A DNA stretch of 64,000 nucleotides, taken from Chrysomallon squamiferum (Eukaryota > Mollusca > Gastropoda > Neomphalida > Peltospiridae). Every line of letters starts with the position of its first letter. Position 1 is the stretch's first letter. Location: assembly GCA_012295275.1 (NCBI GenBank), contig CM022665.1, positions 4,130,167 to 4,194,166 of the forward strand. Reading direction: 5' to 3'. A program made the translations under genes and the position numbers. Under the pieces are notes generated by a model that searched no databases, was not told the DNA's origin, and saw nothing but the letters and a program-made list of their open reading frames with translations. This document shows, one piece after another, positions 49,841 to 62,395 of this stretch.

Positions 49841-51149
49841 GTTTCTCATTTGAAGAGACGTCGAGAACTAACTCGGAAGGTTCAGAGACAGTATCTTTAT
49901 CATTCTGTTGAAACACTGTAATTGACAACCAGGGAAGTTAATTTAGATCGAGGACAATTCCTACGCTTTGACGAAGAATGCTCAAGTTAACTTGTTACCA
50001 TTTCGACAGATATTATGTCAAAATTACAGGTAGTTATTTTGAAATATCACTGATACGATGAAACTGAGTTGGAAAAATAATGATCAGCAAAATATTGTTG
50101 CATTTCAGTTTCGTCATCGTTAGTTATTATTGTATCGTTTTCATTCATAATAATAATAATAATAATAATAATAATTAACAACAATAATATTAATAGCTGT
50201 AGAAGCAGCATCAAATTAATAGCAATAAATAAATAAACATGCAAATAAATAAATACGAGAAAATTATAAAGGTATCTGATAGGATACAAAAAGTCAAAAC
50301 ACCAAAAATGATTTAAAATATATATATATATATATATATTTTTTTTAAATATTTCACCAACATTATACCGTTTACCGACAAACTAGTTCGCCAGTGTCGT
50401 GAAATGTAAGATTATTGTTCAAGGCGCTTTAAGGAGATACCGTAAAGGTCGAACACAAACCACACGACTTTCCGCTGTTTCACGAAGTTTCGAAAAGCCC
50501 GAGTGTTGTATATATCTCTTTCCACAAGCAACAAAAGAAAACTGGTCCTCTTGCAGAAGACGTGTAGCCCATATTTATCCGTGACATCACCTCCGTGACA
50601 CGTTTTATTATGTAGTGGAAAACCCCCTGCCGTTACATTAATAATTCGTACTAAAACAACATTGCATGACGTCTCTCTGAAGGGCCCGATTCTTAAATAG
50701 GACAAGATTATATTATTGTATTTGGTAGGCGTGGTGTAGAAAAGGTGGCCCATTTTAAAGAAGAAAAGAAAAGACCAAAAGATTTTATTATTATTATTTT
50801 AAAAAAAAAAATAGAATTACAGAATATACAGCAGGAATCAGCCTGTATGTTCTCTCATGTGAAAATGTAACGCCTGTAATGGGAACTAGATATAAGCTGA
50901 TATTAGGTGGCAAATATTATAACAAATGATTGAAATATGATAATGGGTAACTAATACGGTCTTCATCCCTGAAGAAACTGAATGTAAAAACTAAATTTAT
51001 ATAAAACTTTGAAACAGTTATAGGTGGTATATCCGAGTATTCTTTCCTTTTCAGTGGTGAAACTGAACCAAGAGGTGAATATAATATAGTTAGATAATTC
51101 AACAACACAAATAAAGTAAAAAAAAAAAAAATTGATGGAAGCGTAATGT

Positions 51150-51810
51150 TTTCATAATGTATTCGAAATTGGTTCATGGTATTCCATCCCACAGGAACAG
51201 ACTTATGATTTATTCACGTTAGCACATCTGTCGCACAGCCGATAATGATCAGGTTCTGTTCGTGTTTTCCTCGCGACACTATCAGTGATGTTAATGCGTC
51301 GCTCTTTGCATTATATCAGGATACATTCTTGTTTTGTTCACGGTAATACCATTAATTAGGGTATGTTCATATTTGGCTCATGACATTGCAATAATTTATA
51401 TGAAAATACTGCTTTGCTCAACACAGTATTATCAGCTAAAATACGTCCAGGTTTTAATAGGTCATCCGGATATTTCATTTTTGCTCTTGTCAGTCTTATA
51501 TAAACGAGGAAACAATTATTCATGTTTTTTTTGTTTTTTTCTTGTTTTTTTTTCATGATATCATGAACTAGGGCCTTTTGTGTTCATGTTCTGCACCTCG
51601 GTCACCGACATAAGAATGTGTTCATATCGCTGTACTCAATCATCATTCCATCTAGTTCATATTGCATCAGTTATTATAATTATTTATGGTGATGTTTTCT
51701 TTATGTCACAGTCATCATCGAGCCTGCATTTATTTTATTTTTTCTTAATGATATGCTCTTACCATTGTTATAATTTAGCACACGATCACATATTACCCTC
51801 ATTCAGTATT
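51150..51810. repeat. Possible very degenerate tandem repeat (TGTTCAT-rich)
   Basis: Words such as TTCATATTGCATCAG, GTTCACGGTAATACCATTA and GGTATGTTCATATTTG recur every 50-70 bp, but divergence is high. Confidence 0.4.
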
Positions 51811-52158
51811 TCGTCAGTCTTTGATTAGATCTGTACCAAATAATTAAAAGACGGCCTGCCATTATATACATTATTATTATTATTATTATATTATATATGC
51901 ACGCCCTTTTTAAGATAAGACGTCATTTAAGAGCTGACGCATGCGTTTGGGTGATGGAAAGCTTGAAAAGGATTAGTCAGCATAATTTGCTATCAGGAAC
52001 GACTCGGTTGTCGTCGCATGATGGTTAATGTATTAGTAGATTAGTGATAATGAATAGGAAGCACCACTACCCAGATATATAGGCTGAAATAAAAATAATA
52101 AGTGTATGACAATTTCTTGACTTCCTTCAAAGGATATACTATATACGCTCACTGAACT

Positions 52159-52163
<5 letters not shown>

Positions 52164-52238
<75 letters not shown>
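52164..52238. repeat. (GA)n microsatellite, about 37 units
   Basis: An uninterrupted GA run. Confidence 0.95.
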
Positions 52239-52240
<2 letters not shown>

Positions 52241-53010
52241 TTCGAATATAATTTTTATTTTATTTTAATATCTATTTTATATCAGAATTGTAGATCCAGA
52301 AAAAGGAAATATTAACGACAGAACAGCTGCAAAAACAGCAACAAGTGAAGAAAAAAAAAATGTATATATAAATGTTTTCCACCGCCATTTTTTATTTCAA
52401 TTATTAGTATTTTATTTTTTTAATTACATTTCGCCTGCATTTATCAGTGAAAGACATAAAGAAGATACGCATTCAAATATCGTCAGGTTATTTGCAGTAA
52501 ATAACTGGGAACCATTTGCACATGAATGGCTATTGTCCTTTTAACACATTGGGTGAATTCCTAAGCTTGTACATAAAAAAAGAGTTTTATATTTGCACCT
52601 GTGAAGATATCGAACAGTTTCGCCAGGTAACGACAACATTGTTCTGGCTGAACGAGTGAAAACAAAGCAATTGGTTTTGTCGGCGTGACAAGCGCAAATT
52701 CGCTCTCTCGTGTAATTATCCGCACGGCTGCCCGCCATAATACGACCGACCTGTCACGAGTTCCCCCGAATTGACACGAAATGTTATAATCTATTCCGAC
52801 AGCTAGCGCGTAGACGTCTGTAATTTAAACACGCCCCGATGCATGTGTGTATGGTTTGAGGGTTTGATTGAGACTGATAAATAAGCAATATTTTGTACTT
52901 GTTATCTGAAAAGAAAAGGGGAAAAAAAAGAAAAAGAAAGGAAAAAAAAAAAAAAAAAAAAATAGCTTTTAACGCATTAAATTTAAAAAAAGTTAAATTC
53001 GAAAAAATAA

Positions 53011-53048
<38 letters not shown>

Positions 53049-55401
53049 ATTTTAAAAGTTATATATTTCATCTCTTTATTTATTTATTTATTTATTATTA
53101 TTTTTATTATTATTATTTTTTTTTTTAAGAAACCCTTATGCTGCACTTAGGCCGTAAGATAATTTTTTGTACAATTATATAATCACAGAAAATGTTACAG
53201 GGTATTTACTGGTTAGAACTTTGTGAGAAATTATTCAAATTGTATATTTATAAACACTTTCCTTTGTTCTGAGATGGGCTCGATACCTGTTTTTATTATA
53301 ATTTTGAATAAATTCAACAGTTTTACCAGGGTCAGAACTCTCTTTGTATTGTTCAAATTATTGTCGCAAAGGTTATAATTGCAAGGGTGTGTGGGAGAAA
53401 ATTATTTACAGCATGCTTTTTCCATCATTCAGTTGTCCATGCACGCCTGCTATGGTCACCACCAACCCTGACTTTGCCGAATTCAATCCAAAACATGACT
53501 GTAAGATTCTGTAGTATTTCATATAATCACTAATATCAAGTTAATTAAAAAGATTAAATTACATTGTTATTCATTATTTCCAACTATTAGCGATTCTTTA
53601 TGAAATATCGAATCACCCCCCCCAAAAAAAAACCCACAAAAAAACCAACAAGAATATAAATAAAGAAAAAAACAACAGAAAGGTGGAAATAACATCTAAT
53701 TCAGTAAGGTTTTAAATAGTACACTGCTTGTTGAAAGAGATTAACTTAAAATTAATACAACTTTAACGAAAATGCTATGCTAATTACAGCGATAAATAAA
53801 GCTTATTAAAACCAGCAGAGACTTTCACAGTCATTTTGAAGCCGGAATTGAAATGATATATTTAAAAAAAAAAAAAAAAATATATATTTATTTATAGCAA
53901 GAAATAATTAGAATGTAAATTGGTTTATGTACAAACATGTAGTTTTGGTATAAATTATCTTTATCTTTTTTTTTTTTTTTTTTTTTTTTTAATCTGGGAT
54001 CAGATGCCTAACCAGAGCAACTAATTTCCATTTAAAAAGAAGATAACGAAAAGACAAATCTATAACCTTTGTTTCTAGCCAGTATCAGAGCTTTAAGAAA
54101 GTTTTGAGTGGGGAAATTTTAAATATTCGTGTCAAAGCAAGCTCTTTTCACTGTCCGAAGAAACTTATAATTAAAGGCGAACCCAGATATTAACTTTCAA
54201 GGTTAAATTATTAATTTTATTGCAAAGAAGAACCAAACAAACAATAGAAAAAATACTGGGATTTCAAATTAGCAACACAATATTTGATTGTATCATTATT
54301 AATAAAGTATTACCTAAATCATTTGATGTATTTCGAAACAGTTTACATCTAATCATTTGAAATAATAAAAAAAAAAAAAAAAAAAAAAAAAAATAATGCT
54401 TTGGAAGTGTCTAACAAAACAGAACAAATGTTTGGAATTAGTGTATACGACAAACATGAACAAATATAATAAAAATAATAATTACCTGTGTTACATTGTA
54501 AAAACCAGTGAAAGTTAAAAGTTCTAATAGACGAATAGCTCAATTTTTATCTTACACATATTTATTACCACTGACAAAAAATCAAAAGAACAGCATCAAC
54601 AGTAATAAGAAATAAATAAATAATTGTAATATGTACTGCTTTTGTAGTGTGTAAAACCTTGCTAAAAGCATGATAATTCTAGGAAATCAGTTACGACTGA
54701 AAAACAGGCAAAACGCGCAATACTCTTAATAGCACATGGAAAAAAAGTTAATGATTGTGGTCATGCAAATCTCGTTTTTTCACATCAAATTATCTCCCGT
54801 TTTGCCGTGTTTAAAGTAACAACCTAAAATAATTACTTCCTTTACGAGACAGATTTCGTTTGCGACCGAATCGTTCGTAAGAATCAATTAATTATATGCT
54901 GCTGCGTTATAATGAATGACCTAGTGACGTTTTTTTTTTTAATTTTCAGACAATTTATTTTTGCTACAAGCATCTTACAGGTCAAGATAACGGCGACATT
55001 TTTGCAGCATTCATATTTACAAGATCGATCCGTCAAGGGAGGTGATCCATAAAATAAACCGCCTGTTGCAACTTGTGCCCGATATCTGCAACCAACAGAA
55101 GTGAACATAAGACTTCGAAGAAAAGCACAAATTGTTTCGTTAACATGATTTTATTTATATATTATTATTAGTAGTAGTAGTATTTTATAAATGTCTTTTT
55201 TTCATATTAAAATAAATATTTTGATACTGTTTCAAAAGGAAACAAAATAATAAACAAACACATCTATACAATGCATATTTCAAGGATTATTTGATATTTC
55301 TGTGTCGGCAGAATTAAAACAATTATTGCATAATGATGTTAAAAGAATGATCAATTACTGTTGTTACCTTTGATTATTAATATTAATTTTATTTATTTAT
55401 T

Positions 55402-55452
<51 letters not shown>

Positions 55453-55873
55453 TTGTTATTATTATTTGTTATTATTTATTGATTATTTTATAAATTCTAA
55501 ATTTTTAAAAGTATTTCTTCAAAAACAAGTTAAATTGCACTGCGTATGTGTTTAACATGGGATATTTACATTTCGAAAAAAAGAAAAAAAAGGTTTACAT
55601 TAAGCCAGTCTGTTTGCAGGGTTTTTATGTGTTGTGTCTACTGAGTTTTTGTAGGTTGTAAACCTGACTTGTTAACTTCAGCTACTGAATTTGTGGACGA
55701 AAGACAAAGGGGAGAAGAAATACAGAAAAATAAATGCGTGTTAACCTCCTCAAGCTTAATAAAAATAATATAAACAACAATAATAATAAATAAATAAATA
55801 AATAAACAAAAAAACAACAGCAAAATATAATAAAATATAATTAACATTTATTTTCTGTTTGGTTTAACTAAAT

Positions 55874-55949
<76 letters not shown>

Positions 55950-55958
55950 GTCTGTCTG
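55874..55958. repeat. (CT)n microsatellite with terminal TCTG variants
   Basis: About 34 CT units, then TCTGTCTG repeats. Confidence 0.95.
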
Positions 55959-57049
55959 TCTTACGTTAAAATAATATTTATAATTTGCTCATTCTCATTT
56001 TTTTTTTTTTTTTTTTTTTTTTATTCCAAAATGAAATCTCCAACATTATCAACTGGTTTCTAAGATGAAGAAAAAAAAAAAAAAAAAAAAAAAATCAAGT
56101 GTTCTATGGGATTTTGTTTTAATTCATCTTGCGGCTGATTACTCTGCTGTAAAAACAATTACACGTCTTGGGTCTCGGATAGTTACGAAGAATTACGTAA
56201 ACTGTCGTAAACTGACGTAATTGGGCTCGCGTCGGAAGGCGGAAAGCGGACATAGCACGACGTAGATTGTTGGGTAATTTTAAATTAACTGCCACAGCGA
56301 GGATTAGCCTGCGTATAAAGTGATAACGGTCTTCAAGTCGCAGTCGTGACGCGCGAGTTACGGTTAAGACTAAATGAGGTTGTTTATTAAGTTTCCACGG
56401 CAATAAAACTAAAGAAAATTACCTTCAAAAATGTCAGGTTATAACATGGTTGTGATGGATACAAATCTAAGCGTTGTTCTCTTTGTCATGACATGAGTGA
56501 TTAGAGCTTCTTTCTTAATTAATTGTAGATATTTATAGATACGTGAGTTATGTTTTTTTTTCATGACAGTGCTGTTATCAGCAAGCTGAGACACAGAAAA
56601 GGGCCATAGAAGGATGAAGTTATCCTATCCAAAGTAATTTTTCTGATGTATGTATGTATGTATGTATTTGAATATGTGCTTGTTCGTGCGTGCGTGAGTG
56701 TGTGTGTGTGGGGGAATATATCTATATAAACACAAGATAGTGATGGTATCACTGGATTGCGACATACACGAGCTCTGTAATGAATATGAACGTGTGACAC
56801 AAACTTGTAAAAGACTAAACCCTTATTCTTAAATTACAGCTTTCTCCTAAGCACCAGATTCATCTTGAATTCACCTCGACTAACCCATCCCGAGTCAGTT
56901 TTATCTGGGCTTTCTTGTCTGTTTTTTTGTTCAAAGAAGACAGGCAGTGTTTGGAAATGTAATGATTCGACTGCGAATAATACCATCAAACTGATTCTGT
57001 GTAACAGGAACAAACAAACTGTAGATACATATACTGTCTACTTTTCGAA

Positions 57050-57070
57050 GCTTTAATTGGCAATTAAAGC
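57050..57070. repeat. 21-bp palindrome
   Basis: GCTTTAATTG, one G, CAATTAAAGC: perfect 10-nt arms, each with a TAATTG/CAATTA homeodomain-type core. Confidence 0.85.
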
Positions 57071-57495
57071 ATGCTTCATGACCGTGGTTTAATTCTGTAT
57101 TCAAAACTGGGGTATGTCCAAGTAAATATCTAAGTATTTGCCGCGAGTTGATTGTACAAATAGTGCTCGCATGTCAATATTGAAATAGAGAGCTAACCGT
57201 ATTGCCAAACGTTTAATAATTTGGTTATATAGTTAAACATCCTGCTTATAGGGTTTTAAGAGGAGGATGTTTGGGCAAAACAAGTGTGTATAGTGACAAG
57301 GAATGATTAAGAAGTGAATGGAGTATAATCACTGACAATACACTTTATAAACAATAAAAAAAAAAAGATGGAATTGTATTACTTCTATGCCTTTTGTTTG
57401 ATTATGAAGTATTCAGCTATAGTCAATAGTGTTTACATTTGTATATAGCTATATGTCAATAGTGTTTATGTATTTGTATATACGAATGGGTATTT

Positions 57496-57497
<2 letters not shown>

Positions 57498-57535
<38 letters not shown>

Positions 57536-57612
57536 ATGTATATATGTATGTATCTATGTATGTATGTATCTATGTATGTATGTATGTATGTATGTATGTA
57601 TGTTCGTGTATG
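57498..57612. repeat. (GT)n and (ATGT)n/(ATCT)n run
   Basis: About 11 GT units pass into about 20 ATGT units with ATCT variants to about 57602, then TTCGTGTATG-type variants. Confidence 0.93.
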
Positions 57613-58460
57613 TATGTTTGTGTACGTATGTTGGTATGCTTACTCCTGATCCATGTTCTATTAAAAACTTAAATGTATTCGTTTCCGCTTGTCTTGCAAA
57701 ACACAGATGGATTCTGAAGTCTAGTGTCTGTTGATTGAAAACAAAAACCAGAAACAGCAAAATGTTTATGTCTGGCTGAAATTTAAAAAAAAAAAAAAAA
57801 AACTAGAAGAAGAAATACACACAAAAAACATCAAACATGAAAACAAAACAAAACTCTGCGAGCGAAAACGAACGAACTCTTAAACAAAAAATCTATAACT
57901 GAAAACAGCACAATCACCACTGGAGAACAAATAACCTTCCCGAACACTCATTTCGCCATGGTTTTAAGTTTAGTTGATAAAAATAAATTTGTTTAGCAAT
58001 GGCATTAATTTGCCGTCGACGGAAACCAAACATAGTCATACCCAAGACACACATTGACAAAGGTTGAGCGATTTCCACTCCACATATTACACAAGACGAC
58101 GTTTTCACCGCGGGACAGACCGAACGAGGCAGGTAAATATGTGCTGTACAGCACGATAAGTTTACCTTTCACTTATTCCTTTGCCTTGCTAATTGAATAA
58201 TGTTCATAGTTTGACGTAAAAACGGACGGGTTACCTGATGATGTTACGTGAAAAGTTAAAATGGCAGTCGTTGTTGATGTTAGAGAACGAATTTCGGTAA
58301 ACATCCTGCATATATCATTCAGCCCGAATGTGTGTGTGTTGTGTGTTGTGTGAGTGCGCGCGCGCGCGTATGTGTTTGTTTATGGAGTGGTAAGTCAAAG
58401 TTACTGAAAAAGAAACAATTAATAGTTTGTAGATTGTCTTTTTTTATCCATTTGTCCATT

Positions 58461-58462
<2 letters not shown>

Positions 58463-58538
<76 letters not shown>
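58463..58538. repeat. (TC)n microsatellite, about 38 units
   Basis: An uninterrupted TC run. Confidence 0.95.
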
Positions 58539-58539
<1 letters not shown>

Positions 58540-58817
58540 AGTCTACACGTTACTCCACTTTATTTTCTGTTAATTTATGTTTTTCCTTTATTACTTCGTG
58601 TTCCTGATTGTTTTGTTTTTTTGCTTTTCCTGTTCCTACCACCGCTCCACACAATAAAAATTTCATTAAAGCGCATTGATAATTTCATTAACGCACCGAA
58701 GCTTGAATTGTACATAATAACTAACAAATAATCCTTTACCAGCGTCCACGAAAATGTGTTTTAACCACACACACACACATACACACAAACAAAAGGTTAT
58801 ACGATAACGTTCTGTAC

Positions 58818-58960
58818 AGTTCACCATTGATACACGATTCAAAATAAAAGTATGGCGTCTTCTTGGCGAGATCGTGTTTCAGAATAAAGAAAATTTATTA
58901 CTCAATATGGGAATGTGTGCATTCCTGTTGATATGTTTAGCCATGTTAATTAATGTCATC
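58818..58960. repeat. Dispersed repeat, copy A
   Basis: Aligns in the same orientation with 61657-61795. Shared words include AGTTCRCCAT, GCGAGATCG, GTTTCAGAATAAAGAA, TTTATTA, ATATGTTT/TTGTTTGG and CATGT then TTAATGTCA. Family unknown. The length and divergence fit an old interspersed element. Confidence 0.75.
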
Positions 58961-59281
58961 TAAAAAGGTCTCGGAAATCTGAAGTTGTATTCACGGCTCT
59001 AAGTGGCAAAACCTTTTAAACAGCCGCCAAACAATATTCTCCTGAGGTAAAACATTAATGTAAATACGGCATCGTTGGCTACGGTTATCTCGCGTTTACA
59101 TCAAACGCAAGTGGGACGTAGTTAAGATTTTTTTCTTTCGATCTCTCACATTGGGACGGATAACACAGGTACATAAAATAAATTTGGGGTACGCCTTTTC
59201 TGCGTCTGTTCGTATTGGTGATATGTTTATTTTAAGTGGAGAGTCTTTAATCGCAAATTGTTAAATTTATTTATTTATTTA

Positions 59282-59283
59282 TT

Positions 59284-59319
<36 letters not shown>

Positions 59320-59320
59320 T
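59282..59320. repeat. (AAT)n microsatellite
   Basis: About 12 AAT units after a TTTA run. Confidence 0.9.
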
Positions 59321-59574
59321 TAATTATATGGTTAATTCTTATTTGTTATGGTGTTGTTTTTCACATAACTTAGTCTATACTTCTTATTTCGTTGTTTATT
59401 AGTTCTTTATTTTTATGCATCTTAATAGTATTTATTATTTAAATAAAATTATTATGATCTTTTCTTGTTGAGATAATACCATATTGTCTCATACGCTCTC
59501 AAACACCAGCAAACATACACATGCACACACAGTCAAATAAGTTATCGCGCTGATTTCCTTCGTTAGAGCCTATG

Positions 59575-59576
<2 letters not shown>

Positions 59577-59646
<70 letters not shown>
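59577..59646. repeat. (CA)n microsatellite, about 35 units
   Basis: An uninterrupted CA run. Confidence 0.95.
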
Positions 59647-59647
<1 letters not shown>

Positions 59648-61340
59648 CATTCACCATACACACACCACACCGAAGCACCCAAACACACTCTCTCACACAA
59701 ACTACACGTTCCAGTTACTCCCCAATGTTTCTCCTTCACTATTTAAGCAGTTGTTTCTCAAGCCCAGAAACGCAATATCATAATTTCAAACTCGGTGCAT
59801 CCATCCCGACTGATGGTAATCAGCGAGCAGCATGTATTTAAAAAAACAACAACAAAACATCACGGGTCAGTCAGGGCGGCCACCCAGCGAGTTTTAACAC
59901 TGGAATCTTTCATCTACGAAGTCAATACGAAAACAACACCAACAAACAAAATGCACGAATTAATGATGCAAAGTGTAACGCGAACTAACTACCTATTGTA
60001 GCTTGTATTCAGTTTTCGTTTATCTCTGACTGCAGTCAGTGCACGAAATCATCAAGAGGACGAGGGGTGCATCTTCGTGCATCATCTCATCATCATCTCA
60101 GCATCTACGTAACATGTTTCAGTGCAGGAAAAGATGATAAATCACTGTGCAATTCGATACCACGGCCATAATTAAAATACTTCTTTTTCTGAAAAAGAAT
60201 TATTTTAATTCTGTCACCGTTGGTTACTTGTTCTTATAGCTATATATATATATATTGTATTTTCTGTTTTGATTTATTCTGATGTGGCCAAATTTCTCTT
60301 TCACTGATTGTTTTCTGTGTCTATGACTTTTTCTCGTTATTTCTGTGATTATTTGAAAAAGTATGGGCGTGACCGTGCGTGCGTACGAGGGTGTGTGTGT
60401 AAAATGGTTTATTTTCTTAATATATATTTTTTTAAATTATTTTTTGTTTTACTAAAGTATATTCTGTAATTTTTGATGGCAGATGTTTTCTTTTTTCCTG
60501 TTCATTTCATGTATGATCCGAAATTACGTTTTTATCTTACTGCTTAAAGGTTCTTAAACTAATCACTACTGCTTCCCTTTAATACCATTCGATATATATA
60601 TATATAAAGTAATACAATTATGTATATATCGGATGATTATAGATTCATGAAAATACATCTTGAAATCTGTTTTTGGAAATTTCGCAATTCTTCACTCCTC
60701 CGAAAACCTTAGAAACACCTTCTTATACCACCTAACAAATATAGTGGAATTTTATTTGTAAATAAAAAATAATGTTTTATTTTTGAAACTGTGAATTACC
60801 AACGTTTTACATAAATATATACTTCGTAAAATATCATGCCAGTTAGGATTTGTAGGACCACAAATGCGATCAGAATTTACCTTAATTTATTCCTTTAAGT
60901 AAAAAAAAAAAAAAATTTCCACGCTGCTAACAACGTATTCAATTCTCAAGACTATCCGAAAACTCTTAGGAATTTTGCACGATGAAATCTCAGCGAAGAT
61001 GAAATATTCTTCACTCACGTGGAAAAATAAAACAGGAATAGAAATTTAGCATCACACACTGACAGATAACAAACAAACACACGTCCCTAGACACTCTATA
61101 ATGCACGTGTTCAGAATTACTGGCAAACCCATCAATCACGTGCATGTTTTCTGGAATATCGTCTGACTACGAACAGCGCTAATACGATCCGTTTGTAGTA
61201 CACTACTGTGTGTTCCAGTGTTAGTGACTCTTACTGTTATGAGTTAAGTGTTAAAATGCACGTGTGTGTGTGTGTCTGTCTGAATATGTGTGTGTGTCTG
61301 AATGTATGCGCCTATGCCTATCTGTGTGTGTGTGCGCGTG

Positions 61341-61446
61341 TTTGTGTGTGTATTTTTGTATTGATTGTTTGAAAGTATAAACGGTGTGTGAGAGCGAGAG
61401 TTTGTGTGTGTATTTTTGTATTGATTGTTTGAAAGTATAAACGGTG

Positions 61447-61448
<2 letters not shown>
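61341..61448. repeat. 60-bp period tandem duplication
   Basis: The 48 bases from 61341 (TTTGTGTGTGTATTTTTGTA onward, through AACGGTGTG) recur exactly from 61401. A variable 12-base linker follows the first copy, and the GA run follows the second. Confidence 0.92.

Positions 61449-61449
<1 letters not shown>

Positions 61450-61534
<85 letters not shown>
61450..61534. repeat. (GA)n microsatellite, about 42 units
   Basis: The longest GA run of the window, directly after the 60-bp duplication. Confidence 0.95.
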
Positions 61535-61537
<3 letters not shown>

Positions 61538-61656
61538 CTGGGGTAATATATGTGAATTTCTTACCCACATAAAACAGTAAGTAATATAATAGAGCACATT
61601 AAATCATGATTTAGCAATAAAACGAGTCGTGAATACAAATCTTGTTAAAACATAAA

Positions 61657-61795
61657 AGTTCGCCATAAACATACAATTCGAAATAGCAGCGTCTGCGTAG
61701 CGAGATCGCGTTTCAGAATAAAGAATTTATTATCCATTAATTAGAATATGTGTGTGGCTTCCACTGGATTGTTTGGTCATGTCAGTTAATGTCAG
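61657..61795. repeat. Dispersed repeat, copy B
   Basis: Same orientation as copy A at 58818-58960, with small indels. Similarity may extend to the GTCATC near 61817. Confidence 0.75.
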
Positions 61796-62104
61796 CGTTT
61801 TGTAATGTCATCAGAACACATTTTATTCTTAACGGTGATTAGGTGTCGGTAACACATTTCTTTTTCTTTATCTTTTTTCTTCATCGAACGCTCATACGCT
61901 TCTTACATACGTGTAAGATAATGACGATGCTAGGGATGCTGACGATGATGAAGGAATAAAAATACAAATGAACTTTAGACCTGTTTGTTTGTTTGTTTTT
62001 CATGCAAGCCAGTCGATGTCACACGATTCGCTCTGCACGAGGCCTCAGAATGCACGTTCTAACCGAGCAGTAATCGTACAGCACCACGGATGATGTTGAG
62101 AGAT

Positions 62105-62146
62105 GTTTCAGACCATCTCGAGTAAATGAACCGTGTGGTCTGAAAC
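62105..62146. repeat. Perfect 11-bp inverted repeat with 20-nt loop
   Basis: GTTTCAGACCA (62105-62115) and TGGTCTGAAAC (62136-62146) are exact reverse complements around a 20-nt spacer. Confidence 0.85.
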
Positions 62147-62362
62147 GCTGGAGAACTGTCGCTGATAAAGACAACAAACGCCAACTGACGGATAATCAGT
62201 GTACGAGACAACTGATCTTCGCGAAAAACACGCGACAGAAGCGTTAAGGAAAACGTGTTGCCGTTCCACTTTCTGCACGTTTCTTTAATTCGTCCGGCGG
62301 CTGTTACAGCGCGTTGAAAGTGAGAGAGATAAGTTTTGTGAAATACAGTCTCACTGGTGTCT

Positions 62363-62395
62363 CTCTCTTCTCTCTCCCTCTCTCTCTCTCTCTCC
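62363..62395. repeat. (CT)n microsatellite
   Basis: An interrupted CT run (TCTCTCCCTCTC) of about 33 nt. Confidence 0.88.

Noticed and set aside
49434-49853. 139-codon open frame on the plus strand
   Set aside because: It ends in poly-T translated as F-rich sequence. Only a 130-bp middle part has ordinary complexity, and no family was recognised. It could at most be an isolated exon of an unknown gene, which I cannot support.
50412-50753. 113-codon open frame on the minus strand
   Set aside because: There is an overlapping open frame on the other strand, and no domain or neighbouring splice structure.
56119-56403. 94-codon open frame on the minus strand in CpG-rich DNA
   Set aside because: A basic, arginine-rich translation without recognisable motif. 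No flanking exons were found.
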